A stretch of DNA of 64,000 nt from a virus: positions 19,370 to 83,369 of IMG/VR virus record IMGVR_UViG_3300034374_005671; one strand, 5' to 3'. Positions 55,733 to 62,967 of the stretch are shown here, in pieces; position 1 is the first letter of the stretch; the number at the start of each line of letters is the position of its first letter. The position numbers and the translations under genes are program-made. The notes under the pieces were generated by a model that worked only from the letters and a program-made list of their open reading frames with translations, did no database searches and was not told where the DNA came from.

Positions 55733-55764
55733 TTTGCTTATTAATTTTTTTTTACCTATTTTAA
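55733..55764 (+). promoter_or_regulatory. Promoter-like element for the small rightward gene
   Basis: TTTG (55733-55736), 20 bases, TATTTTAA (55757-55764). This matches the first six positions of TAnnTTTG and misses the last two. The ATG follows at 55784. Confidence 0.4.
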
Positions 55765-55783
55765 CGCTTCTAAAATTAACACT

Positions 55784-55948
55784 ATGAAAATTACAGATAA
55801 AATTAAATCAGTATTGACATCAGACCTCTTTATCACAACGGCTTCTGCCGTTCTCGGTGGAGTCGTTTTTTTCAAGGGTATGCCCCTTCTCGGTGGTATC
55901 GCCATCGGAGTCGCTCTCACTAAGTTGTGGGGAGTCCTCAGAGGGTAA
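55784..55948 (+). CDS. Small membrane protein encoded antisense to its neighbour, 54 residues
   Basis: ATG 55784 to TAA 55948 encodes MKITDKIKSVLTSDLF, then two Gly-rich hydrophobic segments (TTASAVLGGVVFF and LLGGIAIGVALTKLWGVL). It is the only rightward candidate in a leftward region and overlaps the end of the neighbouring leftward gene tail to tail by 129 bases. A promoter-like element and typical start spacing support it. The leftward gene's C-terminal ~43 residues are low-complexity acidic sequence, which is less constrained. Confidence 0.5.
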   Translation: MKITDKIKSVLTSDLFITTASAVLGGVVFFKGMPLLGGIAIGVALTKLWGVLRG

Positions 55949-56260
55949 AGCCCACACAGGAGCGTTGTCCCCACCATCACCTCCTGCATACAAGTCAAGT
56001 ACGTATTCGACTTCTTGCCTTGTAGTCCCCGAAAGGTCATTAGCGTAGATGGGAGTACCTTCACCTACATATGCTCCCCACACATTGAATTCTAAGTATT
56101 CGAGTGCTTCCTCTACGCTCATACCTTCTTCTATTAAGATATCTTGCATTTTTGCCTTAGAGTAAATAACTCTTGGTACTTCTATCCATTCTTCTGCAAA
56201 TCCAATGATGGCTTTGTCAAATCCATCTGCGTATAATGTGGGGTCTTTTTTATTCTCCAT
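55820..56260 (-). CDS. Conserved phage protein of unknown function, 146 residues
   Basis: From ATG 56260 (overlap of 11 bases with the previous gene): MENKKDPTLYADGFDKAIIG, then EVPRVIYSKAKMQDILIEE, GMSVEEALEYLEFNVWGAYV and GEGTPIYAND. This pattern (DGFD-A-IG, VYS--K, GM--EEA-EF-EFNV-GAYVGE-TPI) is widespread in phages and has no assigned function. The C-terminal 60 residues are Asp/Ser/Glu-rich and appear to be an extension. Antisense overlap with the small rightward gene is noted there. Confidence 0.78.
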   Translation of the reverse strand: MENKKDPTLYADGFDKAIIGFAEEWIEVPRVIYSKAKMQDILIEEGMSVEEALEYLEFNVWGAYVGEGTPIYANDLSGTTRQEVEYVLDLYAGGDGGDNAPVWALPSEDSPQLSESDSDGDTTEKGHTLEKNDSTENGRSRCDKEV

Positions 56261-56624
56261 CGCTAACATACATTTCAAATCCACCTGTTCGTCTGTACTC
56301 TTCGTTTGGAACACCAAGTTCCATCCACGAATCGCCAAACTTTTCTCTCGAATCAGAATATACCTCCGTATCGTGGTATCCATCTTCTAATGCTAAGTCT
56401 TCTAAACCTTCGCCATACACTTCTTTGTTATGGTCATTGTTTACAAACTCTCCATCCCAATCTTCCCAAATGTTTTCATTTAAGTAATCGAATAGTTCTT
56501 GCTCGGTGTTGCCCTCATAGGGAGGCTCACACTTTCTTAACTTTTCAACATCAACCTCTATGGGTTGTGTCGCAGTCCATTGTGTGAATTTCTCACACCT
56601 TCTTACAAATAATTTATCTGCCAT
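56250..56624 (-). CDS. Hypothetical acidic protein, 124 residues
   Basis: MADKLFVRRCEKFTQWTATQ onward, very acidic (WEDWDGEFVNNDHNKEVYGE), with possible helices around 25-55. No family recognised. It overlaps the next gene by 11 bases and lies 10 bases after the lysozyme-like gene. Confidence 0.65.
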   Translation of the reverse strand: MADKLFVRRCEKFTQWTATQPIEVDVEKLRKCEPPYEGNTEQELFDYLNENIWEDWDGEFVNNDHNKEVYGEGLEDLALEDGYHDTEVYSDSREKFGDSWMELGVPNEEYRRTGGFEMYVSDGE

Positions 56625-56634
56625 TTTATTTAAT

Positions 56635-57063
56635 TTAATCTACCATTACTAAAGTTTCCAATCGGTCACTTACTTTTCTCCAATAACGATTGGTACAATA
56701 AAACATATGCCCATTCGTCCCACCATTCCAGCACCTCGCTATCTTCTCATATGAAGAATTTGGGTGATAGTATTCTTTCCATACATAGAACATCTCTTTA
56801 GACTTCTCTACGCTATATCTATCATTATAGGTATAACGAACATCACTACCATTCTTCTCCAATATCCTATTCACTTCACGAACCATGATAGGATGTATTT
56901 GTAGTACACCTACTGCTCTGCCACCATCTCCAATCGCAGTCGAGTCCCCTCGTGATTCTACGTGAATGATTGCATCTACCAAATACTCGATAGGTACTTG
57001 GTCTTGTGCATACGTGCTGAAAGACAACACAACAAATATAAATAAAGTAATCAACTTTTCCAT
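56635..57063 (-). CDS. Secreted lytic transglycosylase (SLT/lysozyme-like)
   Basis: The 142-residue product has a signal peptide (MEKLITLFIFVVLSFSTYAQ, cleavage likely after the Ala-Gln region). The SLT-type fold follows: catalytic Glu in IIHVESRGDSTA, AVGVLQIHPIMV, then IARCWNGGTNGH. It would cleave glycan strands from the periplasmic side, either at lysis or for entry. It is next to the tRNA gene and separate from the amidase/M23 group. Confidence 0.85.
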   Translation of the reverse strand: MEKLITLFIFVVLSFSTYAQDQVPIEYLVDAIIHVESRGDSTAIGDGGRAVGVLQIHPIMVREVNRILEKNGSDVRYTYNDRYSVEKSKEMFYVWKEYYHPNSSYEKIARCWNGGTNGHMFYCTNRYWRKVSDRLETLVMVD

Positions 57064-57076
57064 AATATAAATTTAG

Positions 57077-57150
57077 TACTCCCTAAAGGACTCGAACCTT
57101 TAACCTATTCATTAGAAGTGAATTGCTCTATCCAATTGAGCTAAGGGAGC
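57077..57150 (-). tRNA. tRNA-Arg (UCU anticodon)
   Basis: Read leftward, 74 bases fold into a cloverleaf: acceptor GCTCCCT/AGGGAGT, D-arm GCTC/GAGC, anticodon stem ATTCA/TGAAT with loop CTTCTAA (anticodon TCT), T-arm AAAGG/CCTTT with loop TTCGAGT. CCA is not encoded. It reads AGA/AGG, and AGA is the evident favourite Arg codon of this phage. Confidence 0.95.
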
Positions 57151-57156
57151 ATATCA

Positions 57157-57324
57157 TCAATCATCTATGACCTCAAACATTTGACCTGTAGTAATGAGAT
57201 ACATATCGCTTAGTGCTTCATTATCTCGGTCATACAAGTCTTCCTCTACGGCTAACTCTTTAGGTAATAAGTCCATCAGTCTTTTTACCATTGCCGACTT
57301 CGTTATTTTACCTAATGGTTTCAT
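57157..57324 (-). CDS. Hypothetical protein, 55 residues
   Basis: ATG 57324 to TGA 57157: MKPLGKITKSAMVKRLMDLL, then acidic DLYDRDNEALSDMYLITTGQ. The ATG overlaps the upstream stop as ATGA, so it is coupled to the basic 45-residue gene. No family recognised. Confidence 0.6.
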   Translation of the reverse strand: MKPLGKITKSAMVKRLMDLLPKELAVEEDLYDRDNEALSDMYLITTGQMFEVIDD

Positions 57325-57458
57325 TTCCCTTGACCTCTGTATTTCTTAGCGTAATGCTTTGCACCTTTGTGCTTAGAGTTCTTACTCTTGGCGTGTACAC
57401 CTTTACGCTTTCTTTTAGGTGTAACCAACGCTTCGCTTCCGTACTTAATTTTTGCCAT
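57321..57458 (-). CDS. Small highly basic protein, 45 residues
   Basis: ATG 57458 encodes MAKIKYGSEALVTPKRKRKG, then VHAKSKNSKHKGAKHYAKKY and RGQGK. About a third of residues are Lys or Arg. I recall near-identical patterns (VTPKRKR-GVH-K-K, KYRGQGK) in many Bacteroidota phages. Likely binds nucleic acid; function unknown. Confidence 0.75.
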   Translation of the reverse strand: MAKIKYGSEALVTPKRKRKGVHAKSKNSKHKGAKHYAKKYRGQGK

Positions 57459-57747
57459 CTTCTTTTAATTTATTTATCCATTTAATAACTCGACCACATA
57501 ACTCATACTCTTCCTCTTCTTCTATTCTACCTAAATTGAGTTCAAGTATTTCTAAGTATTCTTCTTTCTGTGCTACAACATCTATCTCCATAATCTCGTC
57601 AGCGTGTTCTTGCGTATGATTTGCGATAAGACAACTATCGTCATCATTATCTAGAGCATCACATATCTTAGTACAAGTCGTAATACTGAACTTGATAGGG
57701 TCAATGTTGAGTCTGAAGTCCTCGTTAAAATCTAAAAAATCTCCCAT
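57445..57747 (-). CDS. Hypothetical acidic protein, 100 residues
   Basis: MGDFLDFNEDFRLNIDPIKF onward; four cysteines (TTCTKICDALD, DSCLIAN, YELCGRV) and a strongly acidic helical second half (LNLGRIEEEEEYEL). It overlaps the next gene by 14 bases and the previous by 1 base. Unknown function. Confidence 0.65.
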   Translation of the reverse strand: MGDFLDFNEDFRLNIDPIKFSITTCTKICDALDNDDDSCLIANHTQEHADEIMEIDVVAQKEEYLEILELNLGRIEEEEEYELCGRVIKWINKLKEDGKN

Positions 57748-58253
57748 TACTTACAATCTTTTAAACGCTTGTTTGCTTCTTTCACAAACATATCAATTTC
57801 AATTAAATCATTCTTCGTACTTTGGATATCAGTCCAAAAAGAAGTTGAAGAATCAAACTGATGTTCTGTACCATCCAATGTTCGGTAGTAAGGATTGTAG
57901 TATAGTGTAGGTACTACATCCCCTCCCCCAACTATCTCACAATACCAAATAGGATTGTCGTGTTCATCTGAAATAGTAAAACAACCTAACATACTATCGT
58001 TCTCAGAGGGACTGATGACTCCTGTTCGCCATCCCAACTTCTCTCCAAATAGCATCCATCTGTTTGATTCCCAATTGTACCATACGCTATCAATGAATAA
58101 TTCAAATGACTCTCCATAGGATTTTCTACTAAAGTCACAAGTCTTGCCATAGTTACTTATGATATCCCTTACCTTGTTTCCCAATACTGCATCGTTAGGA
58201 GTATTGTTTACTACTTTGATTACATCTTTAATTAAATCTACGTGTGTTTCCAT
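57747..58253 (-). CDS. Hypothetical protein, 168 residues
   Basis: METHVDLIKDVIKVVNNTPN onward; aromatic-rich strands (SVWYNWESNRWMLFGEKLGW, NPIWYCEIVGGGDVVPTLYY) suggest a compact beta fold, and the end is helical (IEIDMFVKEANKRLKDCK). No family recognised. Confidence 0.65.
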   Translation of the reverse strand: METHVDLIKDVIKVVNNTPNDAVLGNKVRDIISNYGKTCDFSRKSYGESFELFIDSVWYNWESNRWMLFGEKLGWRTGVISPSENDSMLGCFTISDEHDNPIWYCEIVGGGDVVPTLYYNPYYRTLDGTEHQFDSSTSFWTDIQSTKNDLIEIDMFVKEANKRLKDCK

Positions 58254-58280
58254 TACTTTCCTTTTTAAACTTTTTACAAA

Positions 58281-58937
58281 TTAAAGACTATTTAGTGACT
58301 TATCCAAATCATCTTCGTTAATTATTTCTCCACACCTTTGCAATTCATCTACATAGGTGACGTTTCCTATTGCTTCGGATAACCTATCAGCCAAGTCAGT
58401 ACAGCATTCATAATTATCATCATACAGCATATCCCCACTACCATTGTCAGCCATCGTTATCTCTACAAACTCAAACTTATTATCTTCCAATAACTTGAAC
58501 CATACGTTATAGTAAGGGTGAGGCGTGTGTTCTAACTCTTCTCCGTTCTGTATCTTAACCTCTCCTGCGATTTGGCAACCACTTTCCTCATACTCCAAAG
58601 TAAAAGATAGGTTAGGAAATGTTTTAGAGATAGATAAAATAAACTCTACATTAGGTGACCAAGCCGTATCATAAGCTATTCGATAGTAATCATCATCTCT
58701 TGCACTCTCATAACTACTTACAGAATCTACGTCCCACTTAGTACCCCAATGAGATACTCTCCATTCGTACCAATCATCTCTTAGTTCTTCTCCACCCTTG
58801 TCTGTCTGTTTTCTTGGAGTAGGCATAAAACTTTCCATACAAAAGTTACCACCACTCAAGTCAATTATTCTGTAGAACTCAGACATATGTTCTTTAGTCC
58901 CACACACTTCTAAACTATTCCAACACCAATTCGGCAT
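58281..58937 (-). CDS. Api92-like protein with ferredoxin-like fold
   Basis: The 218-residue product starts MPNWCWNSLEVCGTKEHMSE and has FMPTPRKQ, DWYEWRVSHWGTKWDV, then YDTAWSPNVEF, the recognisable signature of the Api92-like family (phage and plasmid proteins of unknown function). The C-terminal ~80 residues are extra to that core. In this phage it is part of the small-gene operon of host-modifying type genes. Confidence 0.82.
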   Translation of the reverse strand: MPNWCWNSLEVCGTKEHMSEFYRIIDLSGGNFCMESFMPTPRKQTDKGGEELRDDWYEWRVSHWGTKWDVDSVSSYESARDDDYYRIAYDTAWSPNVEFILSISKTFPNLSFTLEYEESGCQIAGEVKIQNGEELEHTPHPYYNVWFKLLEDNKFEFVEITMADNGSGDMLYDDNYECCTDLADRLSEAIGNVTYVDELQRCGEIINEDDLDKSLNSL

Positions 58938-58954
58938 AATCTTTTTATTTAAAT

Positions 58955-59257
58955 TTATTGAAAAAATATGAACTCATCACTTGGATTACTATTCCTCCAA
59001 GTATCTATAGCATCTTCTTGGATACGCACCTCTTCCTTTGGCTCTTCCAAAGGCAAGGAATCGGGCATCCCCTCGTAATACAAGTCGGGACAATCACTCA
59101 AAGCCATATGCTCCCCACAATCGTGACATACGATATGCTCTGCACCCATTCTATGAATCAAGATAGTACCACAATTACCACACGATACGATGTTAAGTCC
59201 TTTGGACTGCATCTCTAACTGCAATTTTACTTGCTCTGTTTTAAGTTTTTTACTCAT
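58955..59257 (-). CDS. Zinc-ribbon protein, 100 residues
   Basis: The chosen ATG 59257 lies 2 bases after the preceding stop (MSKKLKTEQVKLQLEMQSKG). The central zinc ribbon is CGNCGTILIHRMG and CHDCGEHMAL (two CxxC pairs, about 30-55). A helical N-terminus and an acidic C-terminal tail flank it. Possible transcription or nucleic-acid adaptor; no family assigned. Confidence 0.72.
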   Translation of the reverse strand: MSKKLKTEQVKLQLEMQSKGLNIVSCGNCGTILIHRMGAEHIVCHDCGEHMALSDCPDLYYEGMPDSLPLEEPKEEVRIQEDAIDTWRNSNPSDEFIFFQ

Positions 59258-59259
59258 TG

Positions 59260-59766
59260 TTACCAACTTGCTTGATATGAATAACTTGCATTGTGACCAA
59301 CAATCGAATGCTCTTCGATAATCTTACCGAACACCTCAACTGCTTCCTTCACATCTCTCTCATACCACTCATCTATATCAGTACTACCAAAGAAGAAACC
59401 TTCTTTTGGTGGTAGCGTTTGACCTGCGATAACCTTGTCCCCAATACTAAGACTCTCTTTAACTAAAGATAATGCTTCGTGTATCTGTATTAGGTCATCT
59501 ATATCTAAGTAGATAACTTGACATTCATCTACACCCCCACCAAAGTTGTCTACTACGTATGAGTGAAGAGCATTGAACTTTCTAAACTCTCCGAAGAGTT
59601 CTTCGATATACCGAACATTCTTTAGGTTTACGTGTGAAAGGTCAGCATCATCAATTTTAAGTTCCATGTTGTTGACATCTCGCTCACCCCATCTACCATC
59701 ACTATCTCTAGTGTCTTTAAATTTACTGACGTAAGTACGTCTTGAAAAATACATATCTAATCCCAT
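59260..59766 (-). CDS. Conserved phage protein of unknown function, 168 residues
   Basis: MGLDMYFSRRTYVSKFKDTR onward, with FRKFNALHSYVVDNFGGGVD, TLPPKEGFFFGSTDIDEWYE. The pattern MGLDMY... KANA-H-WFV, GFFFGSTDYDEWY is frequent in phage genomes with no known function. It follows a promoter of the TTAACA class at 59783-59817. Confidence 0.78.
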   Translation of the reverse strand: MGLDMYFSRRTYVSKFKDTRDSDGRWGERDVNNMELKIDDADLSHVNLKNVRYIEELFGEFRKFNALHSYVVDNFGGGVDECQVIYLDIDDLIQIHEALSLVKESLSIGDKVIAGQTLPPKEGFFFGSTDIDEWYERDVKEAVEVFGKIIEEHSIVGHNASYSYQASW

Positions 59767-59782
59767 TGTTTCTAATTTTACT

Positions 59783-59817
59783 CTAAGTTAATACTTTTAA
59801 TGTTACCAAATTGTTAA
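59783..59817 (-). promoter_or_regulatory. TTAACA-class promoter (gene at 59766)
   Basis: Read leftward: TTAACA (59817-59812), 21 bases, TAACTTAG (59790-59783). The spacing equals that of three promoters further right. Confidence 0.45.
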
Positions 59818-59835
59818 GAAATCTTAAAACTTTCA

Positions 59836-60153
59836 TCAAGAGTACTCAAATTTGTTAACGTGTTCCTCGTACTTGTTTACAACTCTATTAAGTGATTTTG
59901 TTATCCACTTATACTCGAAATTATCTCGGTCATCCATATGGTTGACGTAGTGATTTATTAAAGAGTGTTCCCCACGTTTAAGAACTTCTGCAATTTGCAT
60001 TTGAGTAAACCCTAATCTATGGTAAAGTATTTGCGATAAAGCAATACGAACATCTACTATTTCACGCTTACGTGATTTACCTAATATATCTTTCTTGTGA
60101 TATCCTTCCCTCTCTATCTCTTCCCATAGAGAACTAATTAACTTATCAGTCAT
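59836..60153 (-). CDS. DnaA domain IV-like DNA-binding protein
   Basis: The 105-residue product is nearly all a DnaA C-terminal-like helix-turn-helix: SRKREIVDVRIALSQILYH, then FTQMQIAEVLKRGEHSLINH, corresponding to the DnaA signature G-x-x-HS/T. The AAA+ domain is absent. Standing alone, it could bind DnaA boxes; a perfect box is at 63866. It may act as an origin-binding or competitor protein. This is inference. The leader contains ATAAAAAGAAAT directly before the ATG. Confidence 0.85.
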   Translation of the reverse strand: MTDKLISSLWEEIEREGYHKKDILGKSRKREIVDVRIALSQILYHRLGFTQMQIAEVLKRGEHSLINHYVNHMDDRDNFEYKWITKSLNRVVNKYEEHVNKFEYS

Positions 60154-60175
60154 TTCTTTTTATTTAAAATTAACA

Positions 60176-60667
60176 TTACCACCAACTTGGTGCTTCTCTT
60201 CCTCTCTCCCACTTAGCAAAGCGTGACTTATCTACTTTGTAGTAAATACGATACGCAAGAACTACGTTAGGTTGTCTACATTCATTGGGCATCGCTTGAG
60301 CAAAGTCAGTCAACTCCCCTTGAGGAATCAAGTCTGCCAACTCTCCCATCATACGGATACCATCCTCACAATAGTGAGGTTTATTGTATCTAAGTTTAAA
60401 CTCTTCGCACAACGCTAACCCATGTTGTACTGCCCATCTAAAATTATCTCGGCTATCTCCTACCCATCGTGTACAAGGATGATTGTGGTAGCCACCTTTC
60501 AATGGTGTACCACCTTTGGTTGTTGGCATAACATCGTCTGTTGCACCATACCTACGCAAGGCAGAGCCTATCTGCTGATATAACTCCACGACCATCTTAG
60601 GTACGTGCTTGTCGCAATGCATCCTTGCAGATACAATTGGGTCTTTGTGTAGTACAAATATATTCAT
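60176..60667 (-). CDS. Conserved phage protein, 163 residues
   Basis: MNIFVLHKDPIVSARMHCDK onward with HVPKMVVELYQQ, NHPCTRWVGDSRDNF and EEFKLRYNKPH. This family (D-P---A--HCDKHV-KM, HPC--W---S--N, RY-K-H) is widespread in phages and unassigned. Conserved His, Cys and Asp look like a metal or catalytic site. No confirmed function. Confidence 0.82.
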   Translation of the reverse strand: MNIFVLHKDPIVSARMHCDKHVPKMVVELYQQIGSALRRYGATDDVMPTTKGGTPLKGGYHNHPCTRWVGDSRDNFRWAVQHGLALCEEFKLRYNKPHYCEDGIRMMGELADLIPQGELTDFAQAMPNECRQPNVVLAYRIYYKVDKSRFAKWERGREAPSWW

Positions 60668-60669
60668 CT

Positions 60670-60984
60670 CTATTCTTTCTCTAAAGATACATAATTTTTA
60701 ATAAATCCTACTACTGCATCGTAGACATCTTCTATGTGTGCGTAAGGAATAATATCCATTAGATACTCTCGGTATTCGTTCTCCCGATACTTTTCATCTC
60801 GTGTTATTTTACCTACTACGGGCATTAACCAATCCCAAGACTCGTGATAGTTGAGTTGGCTCTCCATATATCCTTGCTCGTAGCCGATACCATGCAATCG
60901 CATTTCTTCCAAATTTTTTAAGTATTCTTCATCGGATTTGTATTCCACTCCCATAAAGTCTGCTATTAGTTTATTTTCTTTCAT
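60670..60984 (-). CDS. Conserved phage protein, 104 residues
   Basis: MKENKLIADFMGVEYKSDEE, then YHESWDWLMPVVGKI and DVYDAVVGFIKNY. The combination NKLIA-FMG with Y--SWDWLMPV--KI recurs in Bacteroidota phages and host contigs in my recollection; function unknown. It overlaps the following 67-residue gene by 14 bases. Confidence 0.78.
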   Translation of the reverse strand: MKENKLIADFMGVEYKSDEEYLKNLEEMRLHGIGYEQGYMESQLNYHESWDWLMPVVGKITRDEKYRENEYREYLMDIIPYAHIEDVYDAVVGFIKNYVSLEKE

Positions 60985-61174
60985 CTTGAATTTGTTTTAA
61001 AATAATTTGTTTATTATCGTTTGACAAGTCTGCAATCGCTACAACCTCTTCGTTTCCGTACAAGTCATCAATTGCTTCTTGCTTGTTGCCAAAGATGATT
61101 ACCTCTCCACTCTCCTCAAAACGTAGCATTCTATCGTTTGCTCTGTCGTAAATTACATATTCGTTACTCTGCAT
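60971..61174 (-). CDS. Hypothetical protein, 67 residues
   Basis: MQSNEYVIYDRANDRMLRFE, then EVIIFGNKQEAIDDLYGNE; strand-turn-strand-helix pattern of small phage proteins. No family recognised. It overlaps one neighbour by 14 bases and lies 2 bases from the other. Confidence 0.65.
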   Translation of the reverse strand: MQSNEYVIYDRANDRMLRFEESGEVIIFGNKQEAIDDLYGNEEVVAIADLSNDNKQIILKQIQDERK

Positions 61175-61176
61175 CT

Positions 61177-61716
61177 TTAAGCGTTTATCTCTTTTAAATA
61201 CTCTATGTAACTATCAAGGAATGCAATCCTCTCGGCATCATCTGTCAAGTACAATTTAATTAACTCTTCCAACTCTTCCTCTGAAATTAGATTATTACCT
61301 AAATCAAATTCGTAATAGTGCATCAATCGTTCACGTAGAACAATTGCATCTGTCACTTGTGATGACTCCTTTGCAATACGTTTGGCATAATCCATTACCA
61401 TAATTTCATCGTGATGCAGTAAGGCTTCTGCTAAGGAATCTTTTAACGAAGATATTATGTGTGTTGCACTTGCTACGGAACTGCATACTTTTCTTGCAAT
61501 AAAGAAGACACATCTCCAAGACCTATAGAGTGAATCTACTGACTGCCATTTGTCATCTGTAGTATGGCTTAAATCATAAGTAAATTCAGAATCCTCAATA
61601 ATGCATTCCCAACCCTTATCTTCGTTATACCTTAGTGGCACACCAATCACTCTTAGTAGTGCTAAATCCTCTCGGTAATCAATGCTTTCTTTTGTGTAGT
61701 TTGCTACGTATCCCAT
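61177..61716 (-). CDS. Hypothetical protein, 179 residues
   Basis: MGYVANYTKESIDYREDLAL onward; mostly helical, with SLYRSWRCVFFIARKVCSSV and an acidic C-terminus (LISEEELEELIKLYL). No family recognised. It is the first gene after a terminator and a strong TTAACA-class promoter. Confidence 0.68.
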   Translation of the reverse strand: MGYVANYTKESIDYREDLALLRVIGVPLRYNEDKGWECIIEDSEFTYDLSHTTDDKWQSVDSLYRSWRCVFFIARKVCSSVASATHIISSLKDSLAEALLHHDEIMVMDYAKRIAKESSQVTDAIVLRERLMHYYEFDLGNNLISEEELEELIKLYLTDDAERIAFLDSYIEYLKEINA

Positions 61717-61736
61717 ATTTTCTAACTTTGTTTTAA

Positions 61737-61771
61737 CAAATATACTAATAAAATGTGAATTATTCTGTTAA
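61737..61771 (-). promoter_or_regulatory. TTAACA-class promoter (gene at 61716)
   Basis: Read leftward: TTAACA (61771-61766), 21 bases, TATATTTG (61744-61737). The ATG is 21 bases past the box. The surrounding 50 bases nearly match those of the 63132 gene. Confidence 0.65.
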
Positions 61772-61778
61772 GATGTGT

Positions 61779-61805
61779 TAAAAACCCCACCCACTACAGG
61801 TGGGG
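61779..61805 (-). terminator. Rho-independent terminator
   Basis: Read leftward: CCCCACC, a 7-base loop, GGTGGGG, then TTTTT. It follows the 322-residue gene stop by 21 bases and separates it from the next promoter. Confidence 0.88.
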
Positions 61806-61825
61806 CAAAACACAGAAAAAACAAA

Positions 61826-62794
61826 TTAACTAAAATTCTCTTCGATATGCTCTGCTTCGATAGTCACTGCATCTTCTTTAGATATCTTATCAAATAGATA
61901 GTATATAGCATATGATTCGATTAACATATCTCTACCCTTTAACTCGCCATCAGTTATCTCTATGCGATAACTTTTGATATCGCCATCTCGCTTATTCGTT
62001 TTAAGTAATTTAAAAGAATGACCTCCACTTATACGCCAATCCCTTGCTTCCAATCCAAAATACTTATCAGTACCTAACTGAGTAGGTACAAATATCTCGT
62101 GACCTTCTTGGAACTTTTCCATCAATGCATTTCTTACCATTGCCTCAGCACTACTACTAAACTCGCTTGGAATATCTACTTTGTACTTAGAAAGAGTTCC
62201 CTTACACGCAATAAAATGATTGTACTGAATTTTTAAATCAAATAAAAAACTATCTATTTCGCTTTTCTTACTGCGAATGAACTCGAATACTTTTATTCTT
62301 GATTCTAAGAACTCTATGTTATCATCGTAATCAAAAAACTTTCTATCGTCTTTGCTCGAACTTAATTTAGGTAAATCCATTTTCACTTCGAACAAAGGTT
62401 TAGCACCCTCAAAACTAGTGCCTTTGTGAGGAGTACGCAGTACAATAGTTAAATCAGAGTGCCACATTGGGTCTTTACCACACGTAAATGTAACCTCCAT
62501 GTATTTGTATCTGTAATCAGTTTCTATCAAGAACCTCTTGTCATCTGAAGAACCATCAGCAACACATCCTAAGATATCAAAAATTAACTCTTTGAAAATG
62601 TCTGTGAACGTATCTTTTGCCCAATCGTTAAGGGATATACGCTCGTCCCATATCTTATCACTAATCCTTTGATTAGCCATTTCCATTGTATGACCTTGTC
62701 TTAGTCGGTCATTCATATCGTCTATCTCAGACGATGTAAATAGGTTCATATTCAATTCCCCTAATCCTTCTGTTATCAGTTTTAAGTTTTCCAT
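61826..62794 (-). CDS. Hypothetical protein, 322 residues
   Basis: From ATG 62794 (MENLKLITEGLGELNMNLFT). Mixed helix and strand with several conserved-looking patches: EVKMDLPKLSSSKDDRKFFD and KTNKRDGDIKSYRIEITDGE. A central helical section (NIEFLESRIKVFEFIRSKKS) is likely coiled. An upstream in-frame start would lie inside the promoter region. No family recognised. It has its own promoter and terminator, so it is a single-gene transcript. Confidence 0.68.
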   Translation of the reverse strand: MENLKLITEGLGELNMNLFTSSEIDDMNDRLRQGHTMEMANQRISDKIWDERISLNDWAKDTFTDIFKELIFDILGCVADGSSDDKRFLIETDYRYKYMEVTFTCGKDPMWHSDLTIVLRTPHKGTSFEGAKPLFEVKMDLPKLSSSKDDRKFFDYDDNIEFLESRIKVFEFIRSKKSEIDSFLFDLKIQYNHFIACKGTLSKYKVDIPSEFSSSAEAMVRNALMEKFQEGHEIFVPTQLGTDKYFGLEARDWRISGGHSFKLLKTNKRDGDIKSYRIEITDGELKGRDMLIESYAIYYLFDKISKEDAVTIEAEHIEENFS

Positions 62795-62819
62795 TTTTTC
62801 TGTTGTTTTTTTTCTGATG

Positions 62820-62854
62820 TAAATATACAAATTATTCCGATGGGTGTTTGTTAA
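62820..62854 (-). promoter_or_regulatory. TTAACA-class promoter (gene at 62794)
   Basis: Read leftward: TTAACA (62854-62849), 21 bases, TATATTTA (62827-62820), 26 bases before the ATG. Confidence 0.6.
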
Positions 62855-62860
62855 GAAATG

Positions 62861-62947
62861 TTAAAGCAAAATAAAACTAAGTAAAAACATTCCACCCAAA
62901 GCAATTATACCTAATATCATTAGTGCTTCAAAGACCTTGTAACTCAT
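62861..62947 (-). CDS. Small single-pass membrane peptide, 28 residues
   Basis: ATG 62947 to TAA 62861 encodes MSYKVFEALMILGIIALGGM then FLLSFILL: one hydrophobic helix. The ATG is preceded by ATAAAAAGAAAT, the same leader seen before two real genes (60153, 63430). Unknown function. Confidence 0.55.
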   Translation of the reverse strand: MSYKVFEALMILGIIALGGMFLLSFILL

Positions 62948-62967
62948 TTCTTTTTATCTAAAATTAT

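Noticed and set aside
59902-59910. TTATCCACT as a DnaA box
   Set aside because: One mismatch, isolated, and inside the DnaA-like coding sequence without AT-rich flanks.
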